Below are positions 1 through 7,686 of a DNA stretch of 28,196 nt, piece after piece (position 1 is the stretch's first letter; every line of letters starts with the position of its first letter). The translations under genes were made by a program, and so were the position numbers. This stretch comes from CAILUG01 sp903844415 (lineage in GTDB: Bacteria; Pseudomonadota; Gammaproteobacteria; Pseudomonadales; Pseudohongiellaceae). Location of the stretch: positions 1 to 28,196 of the forward strand of contig CANJTS010000010.1 in NCBI GenBank assembly GCA_947477655.1. Reading direction: 5' to 3'. The notes beneath the pieces were generated by a model, which made no database searches, was not told the DNA's origin, and saw only the letters and a list, made by a program, of their open reading frames with translations.

Positions 1-3
1 TCA

Positions 4-41
4 CCCCCCCCGTCCCCCCCCCCCCCCCCCCCCCCCCCCCC
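4..41. repeat. Poly-C low-complexity tract at window start
   Basis: Bases 4-11 are C, followed by GT and then an unbroken run of 28 C residues (14-41). Nothing else in the window resembles it. It sits at the very edge of the sequence, so it is most simply an assembly or sequencing artefact at a contig end, although a real homopolymer cannot be excluded from sequence alone. Confidence 0.85.
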
Positions 42-106
42 GCGACCTGTCCAGTTCGATGCTAGTTCAAAAAGGACCACTACCAAAGTCTCACTTGGTT
101 TAAATT

Positions 107-979
107 ATGAAGACTGCATTTCTATTACGAACACTGCTATTGGCTTGTGTACTTTGCACCAGCAACCTTGCCTTTGCGTGGGGTGCCATCGGCCATCGAG
201 TGATTGGCGAAATTGCCAAACACCATCTGACTCCCGTTGCCAGCGCAGCAATAGATGAAATTCTGCAAAGTGAAGATATTGCTCTTGCAACCACTTGGGC
301 GGACGAAATGCGATCTAACAACGATAACCCTGTGTTCTGGGGAAGTCGTTACACAAACAACTGGCACTACCTAAATGTTGGCAAAGATCTCGATTACCAA
401 AGCTCCACTAAAAGTAAACGCGGAGATGCCTATACTGCGCTGCAAACTTTTACCGCCATATTGCGTGAAGAAACTGTACCAGCAGGTGTTGTCAAAGATG
501 GACTGGAATTTTATTTCGGTGATCTGGAGCGCAATCAACAAGCCGTAAAACTTTTCGCACTTAAATTTACCCTGCATATTCTGGGTGATCTGCAACAACC
601 CTTACACAGTGGTCTTGCCGCCGATAATGGTGGCAATGCAATTAAGGTATTGTGGTTTGGTAAGCCCACTAATTTGCATACCGTTTGGGATAGCCGTTTG
701 GTAGATCAACAGGATATTGGCTCTAGCGAATTGGCCAGCAAGTTAGAGAGCAGAATAAACAATATGTCTAAAAGAGAAATTCAGGTATTGGCATCCACAG
801 AACCGCTAAGTTGGATCGATGAAGCTCAAGTTTTACTGAAAAGCGTTTATGACGTTGAAAAGTACCACAGTGATTTCAGCAACGACTATGTATTGGAATT
901 TGTACCGATCACCGAAACTCAGCTTATTAAAGGCGGCCTGCGCACTGCATATTATCTGAATACTGTTTTTGCGAAATAA
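107..979 (+). CDS. Secreted S1/P1-type zinc nuclease
   Basis: This 290-residue protein is a predicted S1/P1 nuclease, a family of trinuclear-zinc enzymes that cut single-stranded nucleic acids and release 5'-nucleotides. Residues 1-24 form a signal peptide ending AFA, so the mature protein begins with Trp25. In this family the mature N-terminal Trp is itself a zinc ligand, which supports the predicted cleavage site. Further expected ligands are visible: His30 (WGAIGH), Asp66 (TWADE), the HYLN motif, the HILGDLQQPLHSG motif, the following DNGGN and the NLHTVWDS motif near the middle. Length matches bacterial members. It would act in the periplasm or outside the cell, probably scavenging phosphate or nucleosides. 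The ribosome-binding site is weak. It stands alone, convergent with the next gene, and the poly-C tract lies just upstream, so its promoter may be missing. Confidence 0.93.
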   Translation: MKTAFLLRTLLLACVLCTSNLAFAWGAIGHRVIGEIAKHHLTPVASAAIDEILQSEDIALATTWADEMRSNNDNPVFWGSRYTNNWHYLNVGKDLDYQSSTKSKRGDAYTALQTFTAILREETVPAGVVKDGLEFYFGDLERNQQAVKLFALKFTLHILGDLQQPLHSGLAADNGGNAIKVLWFGKPTNLHTVWDSRLVDQQDIGSSELASKLESRINNMSKREIQVLASTEPLSWIDEAQVLLKSVYDVEKYHSDFSNDYVLEFVPITETQLIKGGLRTAYYLNTVFAK

Positions 980-1012
980 AGCGTAACAGCAAGCAGCTTA
1001 TCTTGCAGACCA

Positions 1013-1109
1013 CTGCTGCATGAGTGGAGAAGCAGACCTCATCATTAGCGTTGCCGATGAGAGCCTCAGGGATGGATTCGCGCGTGCTGCTGCTTTACTC
1101 AGGCAGCAG
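1013..1109. repeat. 97-base palindromic hairpin element, copy 1
   Basis: The outer arms 1013-1035 and 1087-1109 pair over 23 positions (19 Watson-Crick, 2 G-T, 2 mismatches). A nested 6-bp hairpin (ctcatc 1038-1043 with gatgag 1056-1061) lies inside. The element lies between two convergent genes. It has the same total length as the element at 11008-11104, the same position for the internal tgcc-atgagagc-ggatg-att motif, and the same tgagt/actca blocks in the arms. It may also act as a transcription terminator for one or both flanking genes, but no strong T-run follows. Confidence 0.75.
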
Positions 1110-1131
1110 GGTCGCATGCTAAATTAATTTT

Positions 1132-2964
1132 TTATTCTGTAATTTCAAAGGCCAACAGTACATTACCAGGCCGACCCACAAACCCAGAGTTACCAGACAA
1201 CATATACACCATTCGTCCTGCTACCACGGGGCCAGCTCCATCAAAAGAAGCGCCATTCGCCACTACACCATTGATAGTGTCAAAGGTCTGGTTAGCATCG
1301 AAGGTCCACAATATTTCTCCTGTTTGGGCTGCGTAAGCACGCATTCCTCCATCTTGGGAGCCGGAAAATACCGCCCCTGGAATGGCAGTTACTGCAGCCG
1401 ATTGTGTCGAACCACAACCCGGGCCCTCAGTACACAACAAGGCCGACGGCGGTGTGAACCAAAGTTGCGCCCCCGTATCCACATTGATGCCATGTACACC
1501 ACCACTTTGAGCCAAGCGATAACCACCAACTGCAACAAAGGCAACACCATCTGCTACTGCTGCGCCCCATACACCACCAACTGGACTGCCATCACCGGCT
1601 TTGTATTGCCATACTACTTCCCCTTTTTTAGCAGGATCGAGCGCATAAGCCATGCCGGATTTTTGTGGAATGACCAGCAACTGTTTACCTGATGCACCAG
1701 TAGTTAAAATTGGTGAAGCAGAAAAATCAAAATCGGGACCGATGGCATCGGGGCAATTAGAATTAGGGGTAGCGGGATTACAACCTCCTATCCAGGCATC
1801 GTCTGGTGTTAATTGTTTTGACCACACCAAAGCACCGGTATCCATCGCTAGTGCAATGACAGAATCAGCTGTTGGCGGTGTTGGATCGGCATAAGCGTTA
1901 CCCGTTGCGGCATAGATCAGTCCGCGCTGAGCATCAATGGTGGGAGCACTCCAAATGCCCACCCCTGCCGGACCAAACAAGGCAGCACCATTAGCACTGG
2001 TGCCACGTGGTCTTGGTTCATCTACTGTATAAGACTTCCAGATTACGGTTCCGGTCTGTGCATCCAACGCAGTAATACTGCCGCGAAAAGTACAGCAAGA
2101 ATAATCCGGATTGGAGGCGGTGTTTTCTTCGCTCACACCGGTTATCGGTACATACAAACGACCCTCATGCAAAGTCACAGAACCAGTACCACGCACAGCA
2201 GGATGACTGTCCACCCGTTGCACCCATAGCTGTTCTCCGGTTTGGGCATTCACGGCATAAGCATTAGCCATAATGTCGATGAAATACACCGCATAACCAG
2301 CACTGCCATCAGCCAAAGTTACCGCACCAACTGTTAAAGCACTGCGAATCCCGGCGCGCGGCAAGAAACTCCAGTAAGTACAGCCGCTGCTGGCATCCAA
2401 TGCATACAAAGCTCCGGCCCTATTGCCTACAAACAAACGCCCTGCTACTACCGCAGGCTGACCACGCGGCTGACTTTCACCGGGCAGTCCATAAGCCCAT
2501 TTGAGTTTTAGTTTAGGCAGATCGTTGGCACTAACACCACCGGCCGCGGCATAACGACTATTGCTGGTATCAGAACCCCAACCATTCCAGCTTGGACTTA
2601 GCGCAGGATCAGTCATGGGTGGATTGTTGGCACAAATGTTGGCGCTAATCCGTAAGGGCAAATCGATCACATCCCGGTTGGTGATAAATTTTGTCAGTGC
2701 ACGCAAATCAATGTCTGTTAATCCGGTTACCTGTAAGCGCATTTCGCCATCAGTTACAGCTGCATAAACTGAATTTGGGGCAAACAAAGCCATGTCTGCC
2801 CGGCTAGGCACATGAACGTTAACAAGCGGATCGGGGTTTTCATGACAAGAAGCACACCTTGCAGTAAACAGCGCTGCTCCATCCTGAGCAAAAGCATCCT
2901 GAGCAAAAGCGCACTGCACTGTTGCTAGCAAGGTTAATAAAATTAACTTGAATGTGAATTGCAT
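1132..2964 (-). CDS. Cytochrome c/PQQ quinoprotein dehydrogenase (polyvinyl-alcohol dehydrogenase type)
   Basis: A 610-residue secreted protein with an N-terminal haem c motif (Cys37-Ala-Ser-Cys40-His41) followed by a beta-propeller of PQQ repeats such as GSITALDAQTGTVIW. This order, the WNGWGSDTSNSRY motif after the cytochrome part and a vicinal Cys290-Cys291 pair resemble polyvinyl-alcohol dehydrogenase (cytochrome), which oxidises secondary alcohol groups using PQQ and passes electrons to its own haem. The natural substrate here is unknown. I place the start at the second Met because AGAGGGG lies five bases upstream of it; an in-frame ATG at 2982 would add six residues. The signal peptide carries a duplicated AFAQD, encoded by a perfect 15-base repeat. 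The gene follows the 228-residue secreted protein by 38 bases, so the two are probably co-transcribed. No PQQ synthesis genes are in the window. Confidence 0.85.
   Translation of the reverse strand: MQFTFKLILLTLLATVQCAFAQDAFAQDGAALFTARCASCHENPDPLVNVHVPSRADMALFAPNSVYAAVTDGEMRLQVTGLTDIDLRALTKFITNRDVIDLPLRISANICANNPPMTDPALSPSWNGWGSDTSNSRYAAAGGVSANDLPKLKLKWAYGLPGESQPRGQPAVVAGRLFVGNRAGALYALDASSGCTYWSFLPRAGIRSALTVGAVTLADGSAGYAVYFIDIMANAYAVNAQTGEQLWVQRVDSHPAVRGTGSVTLHEGRLYVPITGVSEENTASNPDYSCCTFRGSITALDAQTGTVIWKSYTVDEPRPRGTSANGAALFGPAGVGIWSAPTIDAQRGLIYAATGNAYADPTPPTADSVIALAMDTGALVWSKQLTPDDAWIGGCNPATPNSNCPDAIGPDFDFSASPILTTGASGKQLLVIPQKSGMAYALDPAKKGEVVWQYKAGDGSPVGGVWGAAVADGVAFVAVGGYRLAQSGGVHGINVDTGAQLWFTPPSALLCTEGPGCGSTQSAAVTAIPGAVFSGSQDGGMRAYAAQTGEILWTFDANQTFDTINGVVANGASFDGAGPVVAGRMVYMLSGNSGFVGRPGNVLLAFEITE
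2881..2910. repeat. Perfect 15-base tandem duplication in a signal-peptide region
   Basis: The unit atcctgagcaaaagc occurs at 2881-2895 and again at 2896-2910 without a mismatch. On the coding (minus) strand it duplicates five residues, giving AFAQDAFAQD at the signal peptidase site of the quinoprotein gene. The reading frame is kept, and two equivalent cleavage sites result. Confidence 0.95.
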
Positions 2965-3002
2965 GAAGACCCCTCTGCGCATTTTTACAACTTACAAACT
3001 AT

Positions 3003-3689
3003 TTAACGCGCGACCGCAGCGGCATACACCCGTATAACACCAACATCTGACCAACCACCAGCACCATGATCTGCACCAGGCTGTAAATCGGTGAACCCGA
3101 TTTCATCGACTTTACTCAAGTCAATGGTAGGCATAAGGTTGCCACGAGTTACACCGGTCTCGGTATTGAACACAATCCAGCGAACATCTTGGATACGGAA
3201 TTCCTGATACAAAAAGTCAGTAGTCTGACCCAGTTCAACATCACCAATATACGTGCTGCCATCGGCCAGTTTGATGAACGGATGAATTTTGTGGAAACCA
3301 GAAGTTTTGCTCTGCACCATGACGCGAGCAGAACCAGTGAGGTCGGCGAAAGAGCTCTTGTGTTTCAAGGCAAAAGTGCAGCCGGCACCACACAGGCCAG
3401 ACCACGTGTGAGTTGGATTAGTATCATTACCGTCAAAACCGGTAACTTTCAATTGGTCACTGGCAGGACCGTACAGTTTCAATTCCAGATTGGCATTTGC
3501 CACATGCGCCTGCACCAACCCATTTTCACCTCCGGCTGGAAGTTGTTGCCACACTTCTTCAAAAAACAACCCGGCGCGTGGTGCTGGTGGCCCTGGTGGT
3601 GGACCACCTTCGGCAGCAGCCGCAAAAATATTGAGTGACGTAACGGACAGTAGTGTCAAAAATGCTATTTTATTGAGTGTGGATATCAT
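3003..3689 (-). CDS. Secreted protein of unknown function with Gly/Pro-rich linker
   Basis: I do not recognise a characterised family. The 228-residue product has a signal peptide (about residues 1-26), a Gly/Pro-rich stretch (about 28-40) and then a compact domain containing a Cys pair (GLCGAGCTF) and a conserved-looking ending, DLQPGADHGAGGWSDVG. Its beta-rich pattern could fit a jelly-roll or carbohydrate-binding-like fold, but that is a guess. AGGGG six bases before the ATG supports this start. It is the first gene of a minus-strand pair, 38 bases ahead of the haem/PQQ dehydrogenase, so it may be a periplasmic or surface partner of that enzyme. The 224-base region upstream is shared with the divergent PQQ alcohol dehydrogenase operon, which would allow common control. 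Confidence 0.75.
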   Translation of the reverse strand: MISTLNKIAFLTLLSVTSLNIFAAAAEGGPPPGPPAPRAGLFFEEVWQQLPAGGENGLVQAHVANANLELKLYGPASDQLKVTGFDGNDTNPTHTWSGLCGAGCTFALKHKSSFADLTGSARVMVQSKTSGFHKIHPFIKLADGSTYIGDVELGQTTDFLYQEFRIQDVRWIVFNTETGVTRGNLMPTIDLSKVDEIGFTDLQPGADHGAGGWSDVGVIRVYAAAVAR

Positions 3690-3913
3690 GGATGCCCCTG
3701 TAGATGATTATATTTATCGTTAATGAATCTGGATTTGGCTCAGGCTTGTTACAACTTTAAAACAATATTAGATTTTGCATTAGATGCCAAAACTTACCCG
3801 ATGATAGTCGCTAACAAAAATATCAACAATGAATAAATGTGACTGGCAGCCTGTACTGTGGATAGAATACCCATAGACCCTTCATAACAATAAAAAAATA
3901 TTACTGGGGAAAT

Positions 3914-5701
3914 ATGTACCATTTTTTAAAACATATTTGTTTAAAACGAAAGCAGCTAGGTTTACAGCAAATGCTGCAAATGGCTGTATTAGCGGTTATC
4001 ACGGCAGCGCTGCCCTACCCTTTGCTCGCCCAGCCAGTATCTAATTTCATCCCTGTTACGCAAGCCATGCTTGAAGATCCCGACCCAGCCGACTGGCTGA
4101 TGTTCAGTCGTACTTTTGATGCCCAGCGGTATAGCCCGCTCGATCAAATTAATAAAACCAATGTCAAACAATTAACTATGGCATGGTCACGTGGTATGAA
4201 TCAGGGCCGCGTAGAAAGTATCCCTTTGGTTTATGACGGCATTATGTATGTACTTGCCCCAGGTGCACAGATTCTAGCGCTCGATGCTACCACCGGCGAT
4301 ACAGTTTGGGCTTATCAACGGCAAATTCCTGCTACTGAGCGTGCTGCGGCCCGCAGCAAAACACTCGCCATATATGCAGACATGATCTATCACACCGCAC
4401 CCGACGGCATGGTAATAGCCCTCGATGCGCGCACTGGCGAATTACGATGGGAAACGGAAGTAGTAGGCGGTGGCAGCCATATCTCAGGCTTGATCGTGAC
4501 GAATGGTGTGGTTATTTCCTCGCGTGGTTGTGGTGAAACACGGGAAAGTTGTTTTATTGCAGGGCACGATGCCTTAAACGGCAAGGAACTTTGGCGTTTC
4601 CACACCATTCCTGCCATGGGAGAACCCGGCAGTGAAAGTTGGGGTATTTCACCCCTGCATGATGAAATGCGCGCCGCTGCCTGGGGCTTGCCTGGATCCT
4701 ACGACCCAGCCACCAATACTGTGTTGTGGGGTATTGCCAATCCCTCTCCGTATAACCGCCAAGATCGTCATGGCGGTGATTACCGCAATACTTCACTAAC
4801 ATCGCCAGCCGATTTGTACAGCGATTCCACGGTCGCGCTCAATCCACAAACAGGCGAACTCCGTTGGTATTTTCAGCATCTGCCCGGCGATGATTGGGAC
4901 GAAGACTACACCAACGAACGTACTTTGATCGATACGCCAATCAATCCAGATCCAGCAGCGGCAAAATGGATTAATGAAAGTGCGCGCGGCCAAAATCGAA
5001 AAGTGTCTGTGATGATTGGCGAAGGTGGCGGCATATTTGTGATCGATCGTACCAACGGTGAATTTTTGTGGGCCTCACCTTTCCCCTTCGATACTCCCGA
5101 ATTCCTCATATCGCACATCGATCAAGACGGCACTGTGCATATCAATGAAGACGCAATAATCAAAGAACCGGGTGGCCGCAATTTAGTCTGTTTCTTCAAT
5201 ACGCGTAGTTATTGGCCTACTGCTTATAGTCCACGTACCAATTCAGTTTACACATCCTGGTATGACGCCTGCCTGGACTATCAATCTGAAAAAGGGGATG
5301 AACCTCGTAATCGTCAGCAAGTATTCCGAGCAGGTGCTGACCCCGAACACTTTACGGGCATGGCAAAAGTAAATATAGAAACTGGCGTTGTGACATACTT
5401 TAATCAAGGTACACACCCTTCCATTGGTGCAACGTTGGCGACCGCCGGCGGGGTGATTTTCAATGGCGATATAAACCGACGCTTGCGCGCCTTCGACGAT
5501 GAAACCGGAGCAACCTTATGGGAAACCATAGTGGGTGGCACAGTTGCATCAAGTACAATTTCTTATGCCGTGGATGGCCGGCAATATATTGCAGTTATGA
5601 CAGGTGAAAATATGATTGTTCCACAAATGGCCGGGCTCAGCGGTTCAGAGCTCGTGACCGGAGATAACACAATTTACGTATTCGCATTGCCAGCACAATA
5701 A
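3914..5701 (+). CDS. PQQ-dependent alcohol dehydrogenase, lanthanide-type Asp present
   Basis: A 595-residue quinoprotein alcohol dehydrogenase of the methanol/ethanol dehydrogenase superfamily: an eight-bladed propeller with tryptophan-docking repeats such as ALDATTGDTVWAY and ALNPQTGELRWYF. By motif alignment, metal and PQQ ligands would be Glu208 (GCGE), Asn276 (ANPSP) and catalytic Asp329 (DDWDED). Asp331, two residues after the catalytic Asp, is the position that marks lanthanide-using XoxF and PedH enzymes, while calcium enzymes usually have Ala or Ser there. Cys206 and Cys213 lie near the position of the usual vicinal disulfide but are separated. There is no C-terminal haem domain, so a separate cytochrome must take the electrons. 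The N-terminal 40 residues look like a long signal peptide. GGGGA precedes the ATG. It heads an operon with two DUF6152 genes and a WEGD gene. Confidence 0.9.
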   Translation: MYHFLKHICLKRKQLGLQQMLQMAVLAVITAALPYPLLAQPVSNFIPVTQAMLEDPDPADWLMFSRTFDAQRYSPLDQINKTNVKQLTMAWSRGMNQGRVESIPLVYDGIMYVLAPGAQILALDATTGDTVWAYQRQIPATERAAARSKTLAIYADMIYHTAPDGMVIALDARTGELRWETEVVGGGSHISGLIVTNGVVISSRGCGETRESCFIAGHDALNGKELWRFHTIPAMGEPGSESWGISPLHDEMRAAAWGLPGSYDPATNTVLWGIANPSPYNRQDRHGGDYRNTSLTSPADLYSDSTVALNPQTGELRWYFQHLPGDDWDEDYTNERTLIDTPINPDPAAAKWINESARGQNRKVSVMIGEGGGIFVIDRTNGEFLWASPFPFDTPEFLISHIDQDGTVHINEDAIIKEPGGRNLVCFFNTRSYWPTAYSPRTNSVYTSWYDACLDYQSEKGDEPRNRQQVFRAGADPEHFTGMAKVNIETGVVTYFNQGTHPSIGATLATAGGVIFNGDINRRLRAFDDETGATLWETIVGGTVASSTISYAVDGRQYIAVMTGENMIVPQMAGLSGSELVTGDNTIYVFALPAQ

Positions 5702-5784
5702 AGCATAATGGGTCGCTTGCTGCAGTCGTAGTAGTTGTAGTAGTAGTTCTTTGCAGAGTAATCGGTTTTTTGGAGGGGGAAAGC

Positions 5785-6183
5785 ATGAAAAATATAACAA
5801 CTAAATTATTAAGCTCTATAGCGCTGGCAAGCGCAATATTTGCATTGCCAACTGTGTATGCACATCATTCACTGGTGGGAGAATTCGATACTACAGTAAC
5901 CAAGGAAATACGAGGAACCCTTACCAAGCTCGAATGGTTCAATCCTCATATTTGGTTTTATCTGGATGTCGCCGCTGCTAGTGGTGCAATTGAAAAATGG
6001 CAATGTGAGATGGGATCTCCCAATCAACTCATCCGTGCTGGGTGGAAAAAAGAAGATCTGCCCGTTGGCACTGTTATTCGTGCAAATGCCAATCCGGCCC
6101 GAGATGGATCGCTAACCTGTTCAACCCGCAGCATTACTTTAGATGACGGCACTCCGGTTTTTTCACGAGGTGCGGGTATTTAA
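5785..6183 (+). CDS. DUF6152 family periplasmic protein, copy 1
   Basis: A 132-residue exported protein of the DUF6152 family, which has no established function. The signal peptide ends TVYA, directly before His27-His28-Ser29. Further family hallmarks are Asn53-Pro54-His55 (FNPHIW), EKWQCEMG, an RAGW motif and ARDGS before a final DDGTPVF strand. Two cysteines (in KWQC and SLTC) could form a disulfide; copy 2 shares them and the copies at 10 kb and 21 kb do not. I start it at ATG 5785, preceded by GGAGGGGG; a TTG at 5770 lies in front of that ribosome site and is unlikely to be used. It follows the PQQ alcohol dehydrogenase by 83 bases and is probably in the same transcript. The mature N-terminal His-His suggests a metal site. 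Confidence 0.85.
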   Translation: MKNITTKLLSSIALASAIFALPTVYAHHSLVGEFDTTVTKEIRGTLTKLEWFNPHIWFYLDVAAASGAIEKWQCEMGSPNQLIRAGWKKEDLPVGTVIRANANPARDGSLTCSTRSITLDDGTPVFSRGAGI

Positions 6184-6279
6184 TTTGAGATCTAGCAGTA
6201 GAACCGATCACTCTTGAACAAATAGAAGCTACAATCGTCTCTACTAAAAACTCTACATTCAATAATATGAGGAAGTACC

Positions 6280-6684
6280 ATGTACAAATTCTCAGTCACA
6301 AAAAGCAAAATATCTTTTCTGCTTATAAGCTTCTTGCTAACCCAAGCACCTGCGCAAGCCCACCATTCCATCACCGGCGAATTTGACACCGAAGTTTCTT
6401 TTGAATTACGCGGCACTATAACCAAACTGGACTGGGCTAATCCTCACCTGTGGTATTACCTGGATGTAATTACTGAAACCGGCTCCATTGAAAAATGGCA
6501 ATGTACAACCGGCCTTAATCCAAATCGCTTGATACGTGCTGGCTGGAAAAAAACAGACTTGCCGATGGGAATTATCATTCGAACACAGCGTTCCAACCCT
6601 GCTCGTGATAAGTCCAACACTTGCATTGTGGGTGGCATAACGCTAGATGACGGCACGCCGATATTCAGTGGCACCAAAACCTGA
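6280..6684 (+). CDS. DUF6152 family periplasmic protein, copy 2
   Basis: A 134-residue paralogue of the preceding gene, clearly a tandem duplicate with considerable divergence. The signal peptide ends AQA before His28-His29-Ser30; Asn54-Pro55-His56 follows at the same 28-residue spacing as in copy 1. GEFDTEVSFELRGTITKLDW, EKWQC, RAGWKK and the closing LDDGTPIF are shared with copy 1, as is the cysteine pair. GAGG before the ATG supports the start. The gene sits 96 bases after copy 1 and 64 bases before the WEGD gene. Two non-identical copies in one operon hint at a heterodimer or at two specialised forms, but nothing in the sequence decides this. Confidence 0.85.
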   Translation: MYKFSVTKSKISFLLISFLLTQAPAQAHHSITGEFDTEVSFELRGTITKLDWANPHLWYYLDVITETGSIEKWQCTTGLNPNRLIRAGWKKTDLPMGIIIRTQRSNPARDKSNTCIVGGITLDDGTPIFSGTKT

Positions 6685-6748
6685 GCCCAGTACCAAACTA
6701 AAAACACACTATAAAAATATGAGCACCGACTTGAGGGAGAAAATACTG

Positions 6749-7504
6749 ATGAAATTTTCACTGACCAAAATGACTACCTGTTTTCTGTTGGCAGGCTTTG
6801 CCACCCAGCTGCTGGCACAAGATGTCCCACGCCTTCCTAACGGCAAACCAGACATGAATGGTATCTGGGCTAGGCCTTATGTATCAGACATGGGCGCAGC
6901 GGGTAATGGCCGTACGCAAACGGGTCCTGGCGAATTACCTTTCACGGATGCCGGACGCCGCAATTTTGAGAACTACAATCCATCGACGGGTGATTACACG
7001 GGTTCGTGTATGCCCTTCGGTTTGATGCGGGCCATGAACTCACCAGATCCAATCCAGTTGATGCAAACCCAAACCCATTTTTCTTACTTGTACGAACAAA
7101 ACACCTGGTTCAAAGTCATCAATCTGGATGGCGCAGATCACTCTCCAGGTATCCCTACTTGGTTCGGTTCTACCATCGCTACCTGGGAAGGCGACACTCT
7201 GATTTTGACCACCAGTGAATTCAACGGTAAAACCCGCCTCGACACCATCGGTCATCCCCATAGTGACCAACTCACCGTCACCGAAAAACTAACGCGTCGC
7301 GATGCCACCACAATGGATTATGAAGTCACCATTGACGATCCTATTTATTATTCCGCGCCTTGGACTAACAAACGCGTTTTCACCCTGCAAAGTGATTTTG
7401 AACTGATCGAATATTCCTGCGAAGAAAACAACAAAAGTTTGTGGGAAGGCCGGATAGTGCCCCCCAATTACGACAATTGGCATACCTACAAAACTGCAGA
7501 ATAA
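6749..7504 (+). CDS. Secreted 'WEGD' family protein of unknown function, copy 1
   Basis: A 251-residue exported protein. I know this type as a widespread unnamed family that begins, after the signal peptide, with a LPNGKPDMNGIW motif (typically LPDGxPDLSGxW) and carries a central W-E-G-D motif (Trp146-Asp149) followed by TLILTT, a phospho-site-free FNGKT, and a VTEKLTR...TIDDP ending. No catalytic activity is established. The beta-rich pattern and lack of a conserved Ser/Cys nucleophile argue for a binding or structural role. GAGGGAG upstream of ATG 6749 sets the start; an open frame extends 34 codons further upstream, overlapping the DUF6152 gene, but without a signal peptide at its head. 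It is the last gene before a strong terminator, so it closes the PQQ dehydrogenase operon. Confidence 0.8.
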   Translation: MKFSLTKMTTCFLLAGFATQLLAQDVPRLPNGKPDMNGIWARPYVSDMGAAGNGRTQTGPGELPFTDAGRRNFENYNPSTGDYTGSCMPFGLMRAMNSPDPIQLMQTQTHFSYLYEQNTWFKVINLDGADHSPGIPTWFGSTIATWEGDTLILTTSEFNGKTRLDTIGHPHSDQLTVTEKLTRRDATTMDYEVTIDDPIYYSAPWTNKRVFTLQSDFELIEYSCEENNKSLWEGRIVPPNYDNWHTYKTAE

Positions 7505-7520
7505 GAGCTACTTGTTAGCG

Positions 7521-7546
7521 AAAAACCCGCCTTAAAGCGGGTTTTT
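7521..7546 (+). terminator. Rho-independent terminator of the PQQ-ADH/DUF6152/WEGD operon
   Basis: The perfect 10-bp stem aaaaacccgc / gcgggttttt has a six-base loop (cttaaa) and runs into a T tract. It lies 17 bases after the stop codon of the WEGD gene. Confidence 0.93.
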
Positions 7547-7655
7547 TGTTGCATCTTTGTACACGAATAATCCAGCTTACTGCCCAACTTAAATGAATTA
7601 GCGTATTCCTAGGCAACCCATCCGCCTGATCTCACTTCCACAAAAATTGTTGCGG

Positions 7656-7661
7656 TATACT
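7656..7661 (+). promoter_or_regulatory. Possible -10 box of the esterase promoter
   Basis: TATACT, a good match to a sigma-70 -10 element, lies 25 bases before the esterase start. No convincing -35 is present at 17 bases, so the call is tentative. It fits the terminator at 7521, which implies that the esterase gene has its own promoter. Confidence 0.35.
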
Positions 7662-7686
7662 CTACGTAACTTCTAAGGAAAAGCCC

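Noticed and set aside
3189..3638. Open frame of 149 codons on the plus strand
   Set aside because: It is antisense to the 228-residue secreted protein, which has a signal peptide and ribosome site.
5702..5784. gtagtagttgtagtagtag stretch as a regulatory repeat
   Set aside because: It is a short imperfect triplet run in an intercistronic gap, with no symmetry or known function.
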